Shown here piece after piece: positions 9,566 through 20,500 of a DNA stretch of 64,000 nt (positions are counted from its first letter, which is position 1; every line of letters starts with the position of its first letter). The stretch spans positions 27,761 to 91,760 of the forward strand of contig JAGDVP010000005.1 of the NCBI GenBank assembly GCA_023255735.1, read 5' to 3'. The notes under the pieces are model-generated. The model saw only the letters and a list, made by a program, of their open reading frames with translations, made no database searches and was not told the origin of the DNA. The DNA comes from Halothiobacillus sp. GTDB lineage: Bacteria > Pseudomonadota > Gammaproteobacteria > Halothiobacillales > Halothiobacillaceae. A program made the translations under genes and the position numbers.

Positions 9566-9952
9566 TTAATGACGCGTTGTGACCCTGCGATGAATTCGCC
9601 TAAAAATGATGCCTTGCGCCCAAGCGGCGCAAAAACCCACAGCAGCAAATAGCAAAATAGCACTATTGAATGCGCGATCAACGGGCGAGCTCCACGCATC
9701 GGTGCTGGCAATTAAAATGTAAAACAAGTCAGCCAGTGCCGCCCAAACAAAGGCGGTGTAACGCCCAGCCCCCATGCCGGGCAAAACCAACAGCGTGGGT
9801 AAAATCAGCACCATAAGCCAAGCACCGTGCGGGCGGGCAAGGCTTTCGCCCCAAGCGGCCATCATTAAATAGCTGGCGGCGATTAAGGGTTGAACCCCAA
9901 TAATAATGCGCCGAAGCCACACGATCCGCTGCGGATAGGCGGGGTTCGTCAT
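9566..9952 (-). CDS. DUF2069-like small membrane protein
   Basis: Internal start 'MTNPAYPQRIVWLRRIIIGVQPLIAASYLMMAAWGESLARPHGAWLMVLILPTLLVLPGMGAGRYTAFVWAALADLFYI'; the longer ORF to 10141 lies inside wrbA. Confidence 0.75.
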   Translation of the reverse strand: MTNPAYPQRIVWLRRIIIGVQPLIAASYLMMAAWGESLARPHGAWLMVLILPTLLVLPGMGAGRYTAFVWAALADLFYILIASTDAWSSPVDRAFNSAILLFAAVGFCAAWAQGIIFRRIHRRVTTRH

Positions 9953-9959
9953 GGCAGGC

Positions 9960-10553
9960 TTAGGCGGGGGCAGCGGCAAGTTGTTGCGCGATTGTTGCAA
10001 TCCGCATGCCCAGCGCTTGGGTAAGCTGGCGCTCCTCCATACTGAGCGGCTTGTTATTGCCCGCGGTGTGACTGGCACCATAAGGTGTGCCGCCGGTTTG
10101 CGTATGCGCGAGTGCCGCCTCGCTGTACGGAATGCCAACAATCAGCATGCCGTGGTGCAAGAGCGGCACAATCATCGAGAGCAAAACGGTTTCTTGCCCA
10201 CCGTGCAGGGAGCCTGTAGAGGTGAATACCCCCGCAGGCTTGCCCGTGAGCGTCCCTTTAAACCACTGGCGGCTGGTATCGTCGAGCAGATGCTTCACCG
10301 CAGCAGCCATGCCACCGAAGTAGGTTGGGCTGCCGAGGATTAAGCCGCTACATTCCTCAAAGTCTTGCGGGCAAACGTTAGGCGGTGCATCGGCTGCAGG
10401 TTCGGGCACGCTGCCATTGGCATCGGGCAACGGGGGGATCGAGCGAATACGAGCCGTCATGCCATTGATTTGCTCAACCCCGCGTGCCGCCTGATGCGCC
10501 AAACGCGCCGTGGCGCCATAGCGGCTGTAGTAAAGAACTAAAATTTCGCTCAT
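9960..10553 (-). CDS. wrbA: NAD(P)H:quinone oxidoreductase, WrbA family
   Basis: 'ILVLYYSRYGATARLAHQAARGVEQ...GLILGSPTYFGGMAAAVKHLLDDTS...GKPAGVFTSTGSLHGGQETVLLSMIVPLLHHGMLIVGIPYSE'. Confidence 0.92.
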   Translation of the reverse strand: MSEILVLYYSRYGATARLAHQAARGVEQINGMTARIRSIPPLPDANGSVPEPAADAPPNVCPQDFEECSGLILGSPTYFGGMAAAVKHLLDDTSRQWFKGTLTGKPAGVFTSTGSLHGGQETVLLSMIVPLLHHGMLIVGIPYSEAALAHTQTGGTPYGASHTAGNNKPLSMEERQLTQALGMRIATIAQQLAAAPA

Positions 10554-10841
10554 GCGTAGTGAGTTATCTCAATAAATAAAATAAAAATGATCAAAATAAA
10601 TTTAATCATCGGCCGCGCGTACCTGCTTTAGGATTATTAAAGCTTTTGCTTAATGAAGCCTTGAATGATTCAACATCATAGCTAACTTGTTTGGTTTTTT
10701 TTTGTCGGTTGGGTAAAAAATCCTGATTTATCTGCGCATGGCGGCAACAAAAGTGCGCCCATCCGCGCGGTTGGCTCGCCTTTTTGCGTGTTGTGCGGGT
10801 ACAGTATGCGGTGTTCTTAATTTCATAATGAGGTGTAATCC

Positions 10842-11360
10842 GTGGTGCAATTAAATTTTTTCCCCAAAATGCGCTATCGCGTGCAACGCTTGACCGCAGC
10901 TATTGGCTTGGCCGGGTGGCTTGTTTTTGGCTTGGTCGCTAATGCATTTGCCGCGCCGCTTGAGTTCAGCAAGCAGGATGTGAATGGCAAGACACACGCC
11001 CTTTCGGCAGAGCGCGGCAATTACGTGGTTATCAATATTTGGGCCACCTGGTGCCCGCCGTGCCGTAAAGAATTACCGGAGCTTGCCCAATTTGCCCAAA
11101 CTCACGAAAAAGATCACATCCAAGTTTGGGGGCTGAGTGTGGATGCCAATCAGTCGCCCGCTGAGCTATCGCTCTTCGCGGAGGAAAATCATTTGGGTTA
11201 TCCGATTTTCAAAACCCGTCCCGATGAATTGGCTGCGTTTGGCAACATCCCGGGGATTCCTACCACTTTTTTAATTAATCCCAAGGGGGAATTGGTTGGC
11301 CGGCATGTCGGCGCCATTACGGGTGAACAATTAATGCAGATGATTAAAAATAACCCGTAA
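10842..11360 (+). CDS. TlpA-family periplasmic thioredoxin-like protein
   Basis: Signal-like N-terminus; 'YVVINIWATWCPPCRKELPELAQFAQTH...GIPTTFLINPKGELVGRHVG' (WCPPC active site, cis-Pro). Confidence 0.92.
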   Translation: MVQLNFFPKMRYRVQRLTAAIGLAGWLVFGLVANAFAAPLEFSKQDVNGKTHALSAERGNYVVINIWATWCPPCRKELPELAQFAQTHEKDHIQVWGLSVDANQSPAELSLFAEENHLGYPIFKTRPDELAAFGNIPGIPTTFLINPKGELVGRHVGAITGEQLMQMIKNNP

Positions 11361-11415
11361 CTAATTAAAAATAAATGGAATTTTTGAGATAGTTAAAATT
11401 ACTCTCGGAGCTGGC

Positions 11416-11994
11416 ATGAATCATCAATCATCGCACCATTTTTCTTGGGCGCTCAAGCTGCCAACCTATGCGAGCGGGCTTAGATTGCTGCCGGCCGTGT
11501 TCATGGCGCTGTTGCTTTTTGGTGGGTGGGGCGCTGCCAAGGCGGATGGCTTCTTTGATGATTCATTTTTTGATATGTCGGCCGATGTGAAGCAAGCGCG
11601 CGCCGATCATAAGACAGGCGTTTTTCTTTTTTTTCAGATGGCCGACTGCCCTTTTTGTCATCGCATGGAAACCACGGTATTTACCGATCCTGAGGTGAAA
11701 GCTTTTATGAAAAAACATTTCATCACGGCTTCGATTGATATCGAAGGGGATGTGTCGATGACGGATTTTCAAGGCAAACAACTCAGCCAGAAAGAATTTG
11801 CTTTCAAACAGTTTCGGGTACGCGCGACGCCGGTGATGGCGTTTATCGATACCGACGGCAAGGTAGCCACGGTGTTTACAGGCCCCACACGGTCGGCGAA
11901 GGAATTTCTAACCTTGGCTGAGTTTGTCGTCAGTGGGGCGTACAAGGAGCCGGGGAACAATTTTTTCAAATACCGCCAGCAGCACGGCAATTGA
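11416..11994 (+). CDS. SoxW-like thioredoxin-fold protein
   Basis: Signal-like N-terminus; 'FLFFQMADCPFCHRMETTVFTDPEVKAFMKKHFITASIDIEGD...FRVRATPVMAFIDTDGK' (CPFC active site). Confidence 0.85.
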   Translation: MNHQSSHHFSWALKLPTYASGLRLLPAVFMALLLFGGWGAAKADGFFDDSFFDMSADVKQARADHKTGVFLFFQMADCPFCHRMETTVFTDPEVKAFMKKHFITASIDIEGDVSMTDFQGKQLSQKEFAFKQFRVRATPVMAFIDTDGKVATVFTGPTRSAKEFLTLAEFVVSGAYKEPGNNFFKYRQQHGN

Positions 11995-12048
11995 GTGGGC
12001 AATCGTGTCCATTTCATTCGGCCAGTGTCGCCGGTTTGAGGATTTGAG

Positions 12049-13401
12049 ATGAGTGAGCCTTCTAGGTGGTTGATTGGGTTGCTGAGTGCCCTCGTCATGT
12101 TGGAAGGCCAGTGGTGTGCCGCCAGTGAGGCGGCGGGTGACGCACTCACCTTACAATCGGTTTTATCGGCGCCGCTTGATCGCCAATACGGGGTGATGTC
12201 AGCAGCGGCAGATATCTTAGAAGCGAAGGCTAACCGCGCGTTAGTAGATAGCTGGTATGACCCCACCGTGTCGATTCAAGGCCATCTGCGCTACATTCAG
12301 CCAAGCCGCGTGGCGACCGATCCCAATACGCGGGAGGACAACGCCATCGGTATCAGTGCGCGCCAGCGCCTTTACGATTTTGGCCGACAAGCAATGCGCG
12401 AGGGGGCAGCAAAGCAACAGGTTATTAGCGCAGAGCTTGGCTTATTTAGCAAAGAACAGCAGCAGCGGCTGGCATTACTGAATGCTTTTTTTGCGGTATT
12501 AATTAATGATCAAATTTATACCGTGCAAAACGAGCGCATGGCGGTGGAATATGTGCGCTTGGATAAGGCCAAAGATCGCAAAGAATTAGGCTTGGCTTCC
12601 GATTACGATTTGGCGCTTTTGCAACGTGCCTATGAAGAGGTGCTCTTCGCACGAGCCCGCGCCGATGCCGATCGACGCTTAGCCCGCCGCCACTTAGCTG
12701 AGCTGCTTGGCGTGCCTGAACAAATTCCTGCCAAATTGGCGATACCGCATTTGAGCAAGTGGCTATCAGAAAAACCGCCCGAACTGGACCTGGCGATTAA
12801 AGATGCTCTGCAAAATAACCCAGAACTTGAAGCCCTGCGCGCCCGTTATCGTGCATCCGAGCAATCCCTAAACGCGGCGCGCGATCACAATGCGCCCACC
12901 ATCTTCGCTGAGGTGAATGGCGATTATTATCAGCGGGAATTAGGTTCCCGTGATCCTTTGCGCGCTGGGGTTTATATTGATTTTCCTTTGTACGACGGCA
13001 GGTTGCGGGATGCACAAATTGGCAAAGCCCAAGCCGCGCGCATGAAGCTTGCTGCAAAAATTGCTGAACAGGAGGCCAATCTCCGTGAGGCGACCGCGCG
13101 AACATTGGAACTGATTGAGGTCTACCGAACCGCTGCGACCAGTCGGGTCAAGGCGCTGGAAAACTTCTCCGATCTTAATTTCACCCGCAAACAAACGCTG
13201 TACCAAATGGAAAAGGCAACCGACTTGGGTGATGCGATGGTCGAAGAATCATCCGCGCAACTCGAACGCATGCGCACCACCTATGCCTTGGCCGTGTATT
13301 GGGCCGAATTAGCCGCCCTGCAAGGTCAACCGATTGATCGCATCCTTGCGCCCTTACCTTCGTCCGGCGTGTTACCCAGCCCCCATGAGCCCACACCATG
13401 A
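12049..13401 (+). CDS. TolC-family outer-membrane channel protein
   Basis: 450 aa, two helical repeat halves; 'AIGISARQRLYDFGRQ...VYIDFPLYDGRLRDAQIGKAQAARMK...'. Confidence 0.88.
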   Translation: MSEPSRWLIGLLSALVMLEGQWCAASEAAGDALTLQSVLSAPLDRQYGVMSAAADILEAKANRALVDSWYDPTVSIQGHLRYIQPSRVATDPNTREDNAIGISARQRLYDFGRQAMREGAAKQQVISAELGLFSKEQQQRLALLNAFFAVLINDQIYTVQNERMAVEYVRLDKAKDRKELGLASDYDLALLQRAYEEVLFARARADADRRLARRHLAELLGVPEQIPAKLAIPHLSKWLSEKPPELDLAIKDALQNNPELEALRARYRASEQSLNAARDHNAPTIFAEVNGDYYQRELGSRDPLRAGVYIDFPLYDGRLRDAQIGKAQAARMKLAAKIAEQEANLREATARTLELIEVYRTAATSRVKALENFSDLNFTRKQTLYQMEKATDLGDAMVEESSAQLERMRTTYALAVYWAELAALQGQPIDRILAPLPSSGVLPSPHEPTP

Positions 13402-14216
13402 ATCCAAAAACCTTAATTCAGCGCGCTTTCCTGTCTTTATGCTTGGGGTTGATGTTGGCGTGTTGGTTGGGTTCGCGTGCCCAAGCAGCGCAACCCGTGC
13501 AAGAACCTGCCTCAACTGCCACAGCCGTGAGCGCGACACTCGCTTGGGCCGATGTGACTCGGCTTTCGACCCCGGTTTCGGGGGTGGTGGCGGCTTTGCC
13601 GGTTCAGCCAGGCCAAGTGGTGGCGAAAGGGGCTGTGCTGCTGCGGCTAGATCGAGCGCCCTTTGCCGATCGTTTGGCCGCAAGCCAGGCCGAGCGTGCT
13701 GGCTTAGTGCGCGCGGGGGCGGAGGCAGGGCGAGACGCTGAACGCACGCAGCAATTATTTGATCGCACAGTCGCCTCCGAATCCGAGCGCCAAGATGCTC
13801 TCATCAAGCAGGAAAAAACCCAATCTCAATTAAGTGCTGCCAAGGCTCGCACGGATCTGCGGCAGTGGGAGCTTGCCCGCTCTGAGTTACTCGCGCCCTT
13901 TGCGACCCGAATTTTAAGTGTTGAGACAGCTGTCGGCGAAACCGTCTCCAGTGAATTGAGTGCGCCTACATTAATGCGCATTGCCCGCGCGGATTTGATG
14001 AATGCCGAGGCTAATTTGAACCCCAGCACGGCGGTCGGCATTCAGTTAGGTCAGTTGCTTAAGGTGCAGGTCAATCAAACGACCGTGAGCGGGCGGGTGG
14101 TTGGGTTAGCCAGTGAGTCGTCTGCCACGGGGACAAGCTATCGTTTGACGGTGCAGTTTCAACCCCAAACTGGTTGGATTGCCGGTTTGCCTGCCCGAAT
14201 TGATTTGTCTAACTAA
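13398..14216 (+). CDS. Periplasmic adaptor subunit, HlyD/RND-MFP-like
   Basis: 'TPVSGVVAALPVQPGQVVAKGAVLLRLDRAPF' (biotinyl-lipoyl half), coiled-coil hairpin, 'SELLAPFATRILSVETAVGETVS'; ATG overlaps tolC-like stop by 4 nt. Confidence 0.85.
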   Translation: MNPKTLIQRAFLSLCLGLMLACWLGSRAQAAQPVQEPASTATAVSATLAWADVTRLSTPVSGVVAALPVQPGQVVAKGAVLLRLDRAPFADRLAASQAERAGLVRAGAEAGRDAERTQQLFDRTVASESERQDALIKQEKTQSQLSAAKARTDLRQWELARSELLAPFATRILSVETAVGETVSSELSAPTLMRIARADLMNAEANLNPSTAVGIQLGQLLKVQVNQTTVSGRVVGLASESSATGTSYRLTVQFQPQTGWIAGLPARIDLSN

Positions 14217-14225
14217 TTCGAGCGG

Positions 14226-16004
14226 TTAGCAATTATTTTGCTGCAGCCATAATTCAAACACGGCCAAATGCCAGAGTTTTGAGCCCTGTAGGCGGGTGAA
14301 GTGTTGATCGGGCGCGGCCAGCAGGCGGTTAACGTATTGTGGTTCAAACAGCCCGCGGGTTTGTGCGGTGGGTGTGCTTAAAATGTCGCGCATAAATTCA
14401 AAAAATGGCCCGCGCACATATTTAAGGGCCGGCACGGGGAAATAGCCTTTGGGGCGATCGATCACCGCATCGGGGATTCGCCCGCGCGCGATGCGCTTGA
14501 GTATCCCTTTGCCGCCGCAGTCGAGTTTGAATTGGGCGGGCATCTGCATGGCTAATTCCACGAGTTTATGATCTAAAAACGGCACGCGCGCTTCAAGCCC
14601 CCAAGCCATCGTCATGTTATCGACCCGTTTAACCGGATCATCCACAATCAAGGTGCTGGTATCAAACCCCAGCACCCGGTTGATATAGTTGCCACCTTTG
14701 ATTTTTGAAAGCTCAAGACTCAAGCGGGCACGGGTGTGATCCTCTCCGCGGAAGGGCGCGGTTACCAAACTCAAAAATTCTTCATGGTCGCGATCAAAAT
14801 AAAATGGCGCAAAGCGTTCAATATCTGTGCCTTGCGCGGCCGCCATCTTGGGATACCAAAAATAGCCGCCAAATACTTCATCGGCGCCTTGGCCGCTGAG
14901 TACCACTTTAACTTCTCGGGACACCTGCTCGGATAAGAGATAAAACGCAATCGCATCTTGCGCGAACATAGGCTCGCTCATCTGCGCTACCGCCTCGGGC
15001 AAACGGGTGAGTACTTGGTTATTGGGAATATGAAAGCGGTGATGCAAGGTGCCATAACGCGCGGCCACCGGGTCTGAGAACTCAAATTCGCTGCCTTTTT
15101 CTTCGGGCTGATCTTCAAAACCAATCGTGAAGGTTTGTGGTGTTAGGCCTGCCTCGGCGGCCAAGGCCACAATCAAGGAGGAATCCAGCCCGCCTGAGAG
15201 CAAAACACCCACCGGTACATCACTAATATCTAGGCGTTTTTTAACGGCATGTAGCAAGCCTTGGTGGATGGCTTCTGTCCATTGGGCTTCAGTCCAATCT
15301 TCTTTCTCGGTGGCGTCAATTTGCCAATAGCGATGCAACGTTTTTTGACCATGCGCATCCACCGTTAACGTGCAGCCGGGGGCTAATTTACGCACGCCTT
15401 GAAACACGGTGTGTGGCGCGGGCACAGAGCCATGCAAGGTGAATTGATGGTGCAGGGCAATGGGGTCAAAATCCGTATTAACACGGCCACCCGCCAGTAG
15501 CGCAGGCAGGCTTGAGGCAAAGCGCAAAGGCGCTTGGGGGTCGCGCGGGTTCTCGGTGTAATACAAGGGTTTAATGCCTAGCCTGTCGCGTGCCAAAAAC
15601 AGGCTGCCCGTTTTCATGTTCCAAATGGCAAAGGCAAACATCCCCGAGAGGTGGGTCACGCAATCGCTGCCCCATTGGGCGTAAGCTTTGAGGATGACCT
15701 CGGTATCGCCCGTGGATTCAAACCTATGCCCTAGAGCGCGTAATTCCTGCCGCAATTCGGGGTGGTTGTAGATGGTGCCATTAAACGCCAACGCTAAGCC
15801 GTGCGCGCGGTCAATCATGGGCTGGGCGCCATGAAAACTTAAATCAAGAATGGCAAGCCGCCGATGCCCCAGTGCCAAAGCGCCATCGGAAAAGCTGCCC
15901 TCATGATCGGGGCCGCGCCTATCGAGCCGATCCATCATACGGCGCACCGCACCGAGATCCGGGCGCGTGCCGGGCGCGCTTAACCAACCACAAATTCCGC
16001 ACAT
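14226..16004 (-). CDS. Class-II glutamine amidotransferase / asparagine synthase family, closest by eye to N-acetylglutaminylglutamine amidotransferase
   Basis: Starts MCGICGW (Cys2 nucleophile); 'LGHRRLAILDLSFHGAQPM...FNGTIYNHPELRQELRALGHRFESTGDTEVILKAYAQWG...LRFASSLPALLAGGRVNTDFDPIALHHQFTLHGSVPAPHTVFQGVRKLAPG'; synthetase 'GVLLSGGLDSSLIVALAAEAG'. Confidence 0.85.
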   Translation of the reverse strand: MCGICGWLSAPGTRPDLGAVRRMMDRLDRRGPDHEGSFSDGALALGHRRLAILDLSFHGAQPMIDRAHGLALAFNGTIYNHPELRQELRALGHRFESTGDTEVILKAYAQWGSDCVTHLSGMFAFAIWNMKTGSLFLARDRLGIKPLYYTENPRDPQAPLRFASSLPALLAGGRVNTDFDPIALHHQFTLHGSVPAPHTVFQGVRKLAPGCTLTVDAHGQKTLHRYWQIDATEKEDWTEAQWTEAIHQGLLHAVKKRLDISDVPVGVLLSGGLDSSLIVALAAEAGLTPQTFTIGFEDQPEEKGSEFEFSDPVAARYGTLHHRFHIPNNQVLTRLPEAVAQMSEPMFAQDAIAFYLLSEQVSREVKVVLSGQGADEVFGGYFWYPKMAAAQGTDIERFAPFYFDRDHEEFLSLVTAPFRGEDHTRARLSLELSKIKGGNYINRVLGFDTSTLIVDDPVKRVDNMTMAWGLEARVPFLDHKLVELAMQMPAQFKLDCGGKGILKRIARGRIPDAVIDRPKGYFPVPALKYVRGPFFEFMRDILSTPTAQTRGLFEPQYVNRLLAAPDQHFTRLQGSKLWHLAVFELWLQQNNC

Positions 16005-16150
16005 GGGGCGTACCTTTCTTGAATCAAAAGAGGAGATGATTCTAACAGTAGCCACCGATTCTGGCGGCATCGGTGCGAATCGATCAAGAAAATCCGCGTT
16101 AAATCAGGTAAATTGCTTGGCTTATTTTAACCCAATGCCGAGGAGCCTTT

Positions 16151-16921
16151 ATGTCCAGTATCTATCTTCAAACCGCGCTCGCCGCCGCCCGCGCTGCCGA
16201 AACAGTGGTACGAAAATACTGGCAGCAAAATATCGACATCACGATTAAGGCGGATGCTTCGCCGGTCACAATTGCCGATGTGGAAACCGAAGAGGCGATT
16301 AAAGCGGTGATTCTCGCCGCGTTTCCCGAGCATGGTTTTTATGGTGAGGAAACGGGTAAAACGCGCGCTGATGCAGAATTTACTTGGCTGGTTGATCCCA
16401 TCGACGGCACCAAAAGCTTCGTGCGGGAATATCCGTTTTTCTCAACCCAAATTGCCTTGATGCGGGGCGATGAGCTTATTTTAGGGGTTTCCAGTGCGCC
16501 GGTATTTGGCGAGTATGCCTATGCCGAGCTTGGCGGCGGTGCCTTTTGGATGGATAAGGCGGCCAAAGTGAGCCGCATTGACACCCTGGCCGCGGCCACG
16601 CTATCGGTGGGAAATTTGAAAACCTTGGCGGCAAACCCAGAAGGCTGGGCGGGTTTGGCAAGTATCGTGCGCGAGGTCAATCGCACGCGGGGCTATGGCG
16701 ATTTTTATCATTACCACTTGCTGGCACGCGGTGCAATTGATTTAGTGCTGGAATCGGATGTGAACGTGCTGGATATCGCCGCGTTATCGGTCATTGTGCG
16801 TGAAGCGGGCGGGGTGTTTACCGATTTGAACAACCAACCGGTCGGCTTGGATACCACCACCGTGTGCGCGGCGGCCACCCCTGCGCTGCACCGCGAGGCG
16901 CGGCGGCGCTTGGGCTACTAA
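16151..16921 (+). CDS. cysQ: 3'(2'),5'-bisphosphate nucleotidase, CysQ/inositol monophosphatase family
   Basis: 'PVTIADVETEEAIKAVILAAFPEHGFYGEETG...FTWLVDPIDGTKSFVREYPFFSTQIALM'. Confidence 0.82.
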   Translation: MSSIYLQTALAAARAAETVVRKYWQQNIDITIKADASPVTIADVETEEAIKAVILAAFPEHGFYGEETGKTRADAEFTWLVDPIDGTKSFVREYPFFSTQIALMRGDELILGVSSAPVFGEYAYAELGGGAFWMDKAAKVSRIDTLAAATLSVGNLKTLAANPEGWAGLASIVREVNRTRGYGDFYHYHLLARGAIDLVLESDVNVLDIAALSVIVREAGGVFTDLNNQPVGLDTTTVCAAATPALHREARRRLGY

Positions 16922-17100
16922 TTGCTGTTAAATAAGCGTTAATTGCCCGCAGCCTTGCGCATTAGGGCTGTTTTTGCGCAACCCTGCCAACCCTGCTTGA
17001 GGGCTGATTTTAAATTTTTAAATCTTCAATCTTGCGAGCATGTTAGCGCAAGCAATGAGATGAATTTGCGGCTTAATTTTTTTGGAAAGTGTGGTTTTTC

Positions 17101-17436
17101 ATGACCGATGTCGTCAATTTTCTGACCTTTCGCAGCTTAATTAGCCCTTATGCTTTGATTGGGTTTTATTATCTGGGCGCGCTGTTCATGCCGGTAGCGG
17201 CTTGGTTCTTTTGGCGCTGGCTTGGCTTGCGTTATGGCTGGCTGCGCCAAGTACAAAGGACGGTGGGTGCGTTCAGTCGCCAAGTGCTCAGCCCCGCCCA
17301 GCGGGTAGGATTTTTTTTGACTTGCCTTGTGTGCTTTTTGTTTATGGAGCTTTTTTGGCGGATGCTGTTTGAGTTTTTAATCGCTTATTTGCACATGGCG
17401 CAAGATATTCAAACACTGGTGCGGCCGGCGCCTTGA
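17101..17436 (+). CDS. Small membrane protein, DUF4282-like
   Basis: 'MTDVVNFLTFRSLISPYALIGFYYLGALFMPVAAWFFWRWLGLRYG' two hydrophobic segments; ORF open from 17089. Confidence 0.55.
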   Translation: MTDVVNFLTFRSLISPYALIGFYYLGALFMPVAAWFFWRWLGLRYGWLRQVQRTVGAFSRQVLSPAQRVGFFLTCLVCFLFMELFWRMLFEFLIAYLHMAQDIQTLVRPAP

Positions 17437-17569
17437 TTTAACGCGCTGTCGCTTTTTTATCATGAGTTGCAAAGCAGAATCGTGTACAATTTTGGCTAAA
17501 TTTTTCTCAAAAAATTAATCAGTTAGAGTCAAAACGCAATACTTTGCCTCAATCATTAAAAAGGAATTT

Positions 17570-20500
17570 ATGATGCAGCACCCAGAATCCACTTCACCTG
17601 AGTCCACGCCACCGGCCCCTGATGTGCCCGAAGATACGCCCGCCGTTCAAACAAATTTTTCATCAAGCGGCGAAAAGCCCGGGGTTTTTGCGCGCTTTTG
17701 GGTCAGCCTTTTTGGTGCTATTTCTTGGCGTGCACCTCAGTGGCTATCTCGGCTGAAACGCGCTATACGCTTGCAACCGGTGCGGGCGGTGGGTGCTTTT
17801 TTGTTGATGCTCGCGCTCGGCATGGGCGGCTTTTTTGGGTATCAGGCGTATCAAAATCGGCCTGAACCGATCAAACCACCCCGCGTGCAGGTAACGCTAA
17901 CAGCGCCTGCCGTGACCGATTACACGCACACGCCGATTACGATTAGCCCCTTGGTGGTGGATTTTTCGGCTTCAGTTGCGCCAATTGAGCTTGTGGGCAA
18001 GCCCGCCAAGCAGGGCATTGAATTAAGCCCACCCCTAGCGGGGCAATGGGTGTGGCAATCCGATAAGGAACTGCAATTTACGCCCGCCGTTGATTGGCCG
18101 GTGGGGCAAAAATTTAATCTCAAATTTAATCAACAAACGGCGCTGACTGCCGGGGTTTTGCTTGAAAAAACCGCATTTGATTTTAATACCGTCGCGTTTG
18201 CCGCCACCATTCAAAGCGCCGAGTTTTATCAAGACCCGCAAGACCCGTTAAAAAAATCCGCGATATTCGGGGTGAATTTCAATTATCCGGTTGATCCCAA
18301 AACGTTTGAGCCAGCCGTTACCCTGGCGATGTTATCGCCCAACCCATCGATTAAAAATCAATGGGTGGCGGGCGCCCCCCAAAAATTTTCCGTTACCTAT
18401 GATCAACGCAATTTAAATGCCTTTGTGCATTCCGCGCCTTTAAGCGTGCCGCAAGATACCCAACCCATGCGTTTTACTTTGGCCGATGGGGTGAGGAGTA
18501 TTCGGGGCGGGGCGCATTTGTCCGAGCCTTTGGTGCAAACCGTGCAAATTCCGGGTTTGTATAGTTTGGCGATTACCGATACCCAAGTGACCTTGGTGGA
18601 TAATGCGCAATTTGAGCCCACTCAAACTCTCATTTTGGGCACCAGCGCGCCGGTAACCGGCAAAGATTTAAGCCAAAAAGTCAAAGCTTGGCTCTTGCCG
18701 ACCCGCGGACCCAATGGCCAGCCAAATTATGGCTGGTCACCAAGCGCGGTGAGCGAGGCGGTCTTAAAGCAAGCCACTGAGCTGCCGCTTGCCGTGCAAC
18801 CCACCGAGCGTGAATATGCAAGCATTCATGGTTTTAAATTTACCGCGCCGCCCCAGCGCTCCATTTATGTGCAAGTGAGCCGTGGGTTGAATGGCTTTGG
18901 TGGCTATGTGTTGGGTCAATCCAAGGGGGTGGTGCTGAACGTGCCTGAGTATCCCCAGCTCTTAAAATTAATGGGGCAGGGCGCTTTGCTCTCGCAAAAT
19001 GGCGATCACCGAATTTCGGTGGTGGCGCGCAATGTGCCGGGCATGCGGGTGAGTGTGGCGCGCGTGCTGCCCACGCAAATGCAGCATTTGGTGGCATTTA
19101 ATCAAGGTAGTTTCGCGCATCCGATGCTTCGGATTGCGCCCGATCATCTGGTGCAACGATTCGTGCAAACCGAGGCTCTGCCGGATGCCGACCCCACCAA
19201 GGCGGTGTACGCCGGGGTTGATTTATCTCAATATTTAGGCAGCGGTGCCCAGCGTAAACGTGGCGTGTTTTTGGTTCGGCTCACGCCTTGGGATCCCAAT
19301 CAAGCTGATGATTCGGGTCAAAATCAAGATCAAGATGATTCCGAGCAGAATAGTCCGTTTGATGCTAACAGCTACCAAGATGAAGCGGCCATCGGTGATG
19401 CCCGTTTAATTGTGGTGACGGATTTAGGCATTCTCGCTAAAAAATCTCTCGATGGCAGCCGTGATGTGTTCGTGCAATCCATCACCACCGGCAAGCCCGT
19501 GGCTAATGCGGTGGTGAAGGTGATTGCTGAAAACGGCGAAACCTTGCTCAGCCAAACCACCGATGCCGATGGGCATGTAGTTTTCCCCACGTTAAACGGC
19601 TTTAAGCGCGAACAAAAGCCTGTGATGTTTTCGGTGTATCACAGCGATAGCGCCGCTGCAGGTGCAGGAAATGCTACGGGTACCGATTTCTCGTTCTTGC
19701 CGATTGAAGGGCAAGATCGGGCGCTCAATTATTCGCGCTTTGATGTGGGCGGTGCACCGAGTGCGGCATCGGCCAACGAATTGAGCGCCTATGTGTTCTC
19801 GGATCGCGGTTTGTACCGGCCCGGCGATGAATTTCATATTGGTCTGATTGTGCGTGCGGCGAGTTGGCAGCAATCGGTTGCCGGTGTGCCATTAAAAATT
19901 GAGCTCGTTGATCCGCGCGGGATGACGGTGGCCAAAGAGCGAATTTCACCCGATCAAAGTGGTTTTATGCAATGGCAATATACACCGAGCGAAACCGCCC
20001 CCACCGGCGCGTGGATAGTGAATTTGTATCTGATTCACAACGCGGATGACACCACTTTGCTGGGTTCCACCACCGTACAAGTTAAAGAATTTGAGCCGGA
20101 TCAAACCCGCGTGACGGCGCAATTGCAGCCCGCCACCGTGGTCGGCTGGGTGAAACCCTCGGCGCTGCATGCGCTCATTCAAGCCGATACGTTGTTTGGA
20201 ACGCCGGCCGATCAGCGCCGGGTAACGGCAAGCTTAACCTTGCGCCCGGCTTTTCCGGCCTTTGCCGCGTTTGCCGATTATCACTTTTATGACCCGGAAC
20301 GCGCCAAGGATGGGGTAACCGAAACCCTGCAAGAGCAAACCACCGATGCCAAAGGCGCCGCTGATTTTGCGCTAAATTTATCGAGCTTTGCGCCGGCAAC
20401 GTATTCATTGCGCTTTTATGCCCAGGTGTTTGAGCCAGACAGCGGGCGGAATGTAGCGGCCACGGCGAGCACGCTGGTATCAAATGCAGATTATTTAATT

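Noticed and set aside
13334-13741. 135-aa ORF overlapping the TolC-adaptor junction
   Set aside because: Out-of-frame with two well-supported genes; composition typical of a shadow frame.
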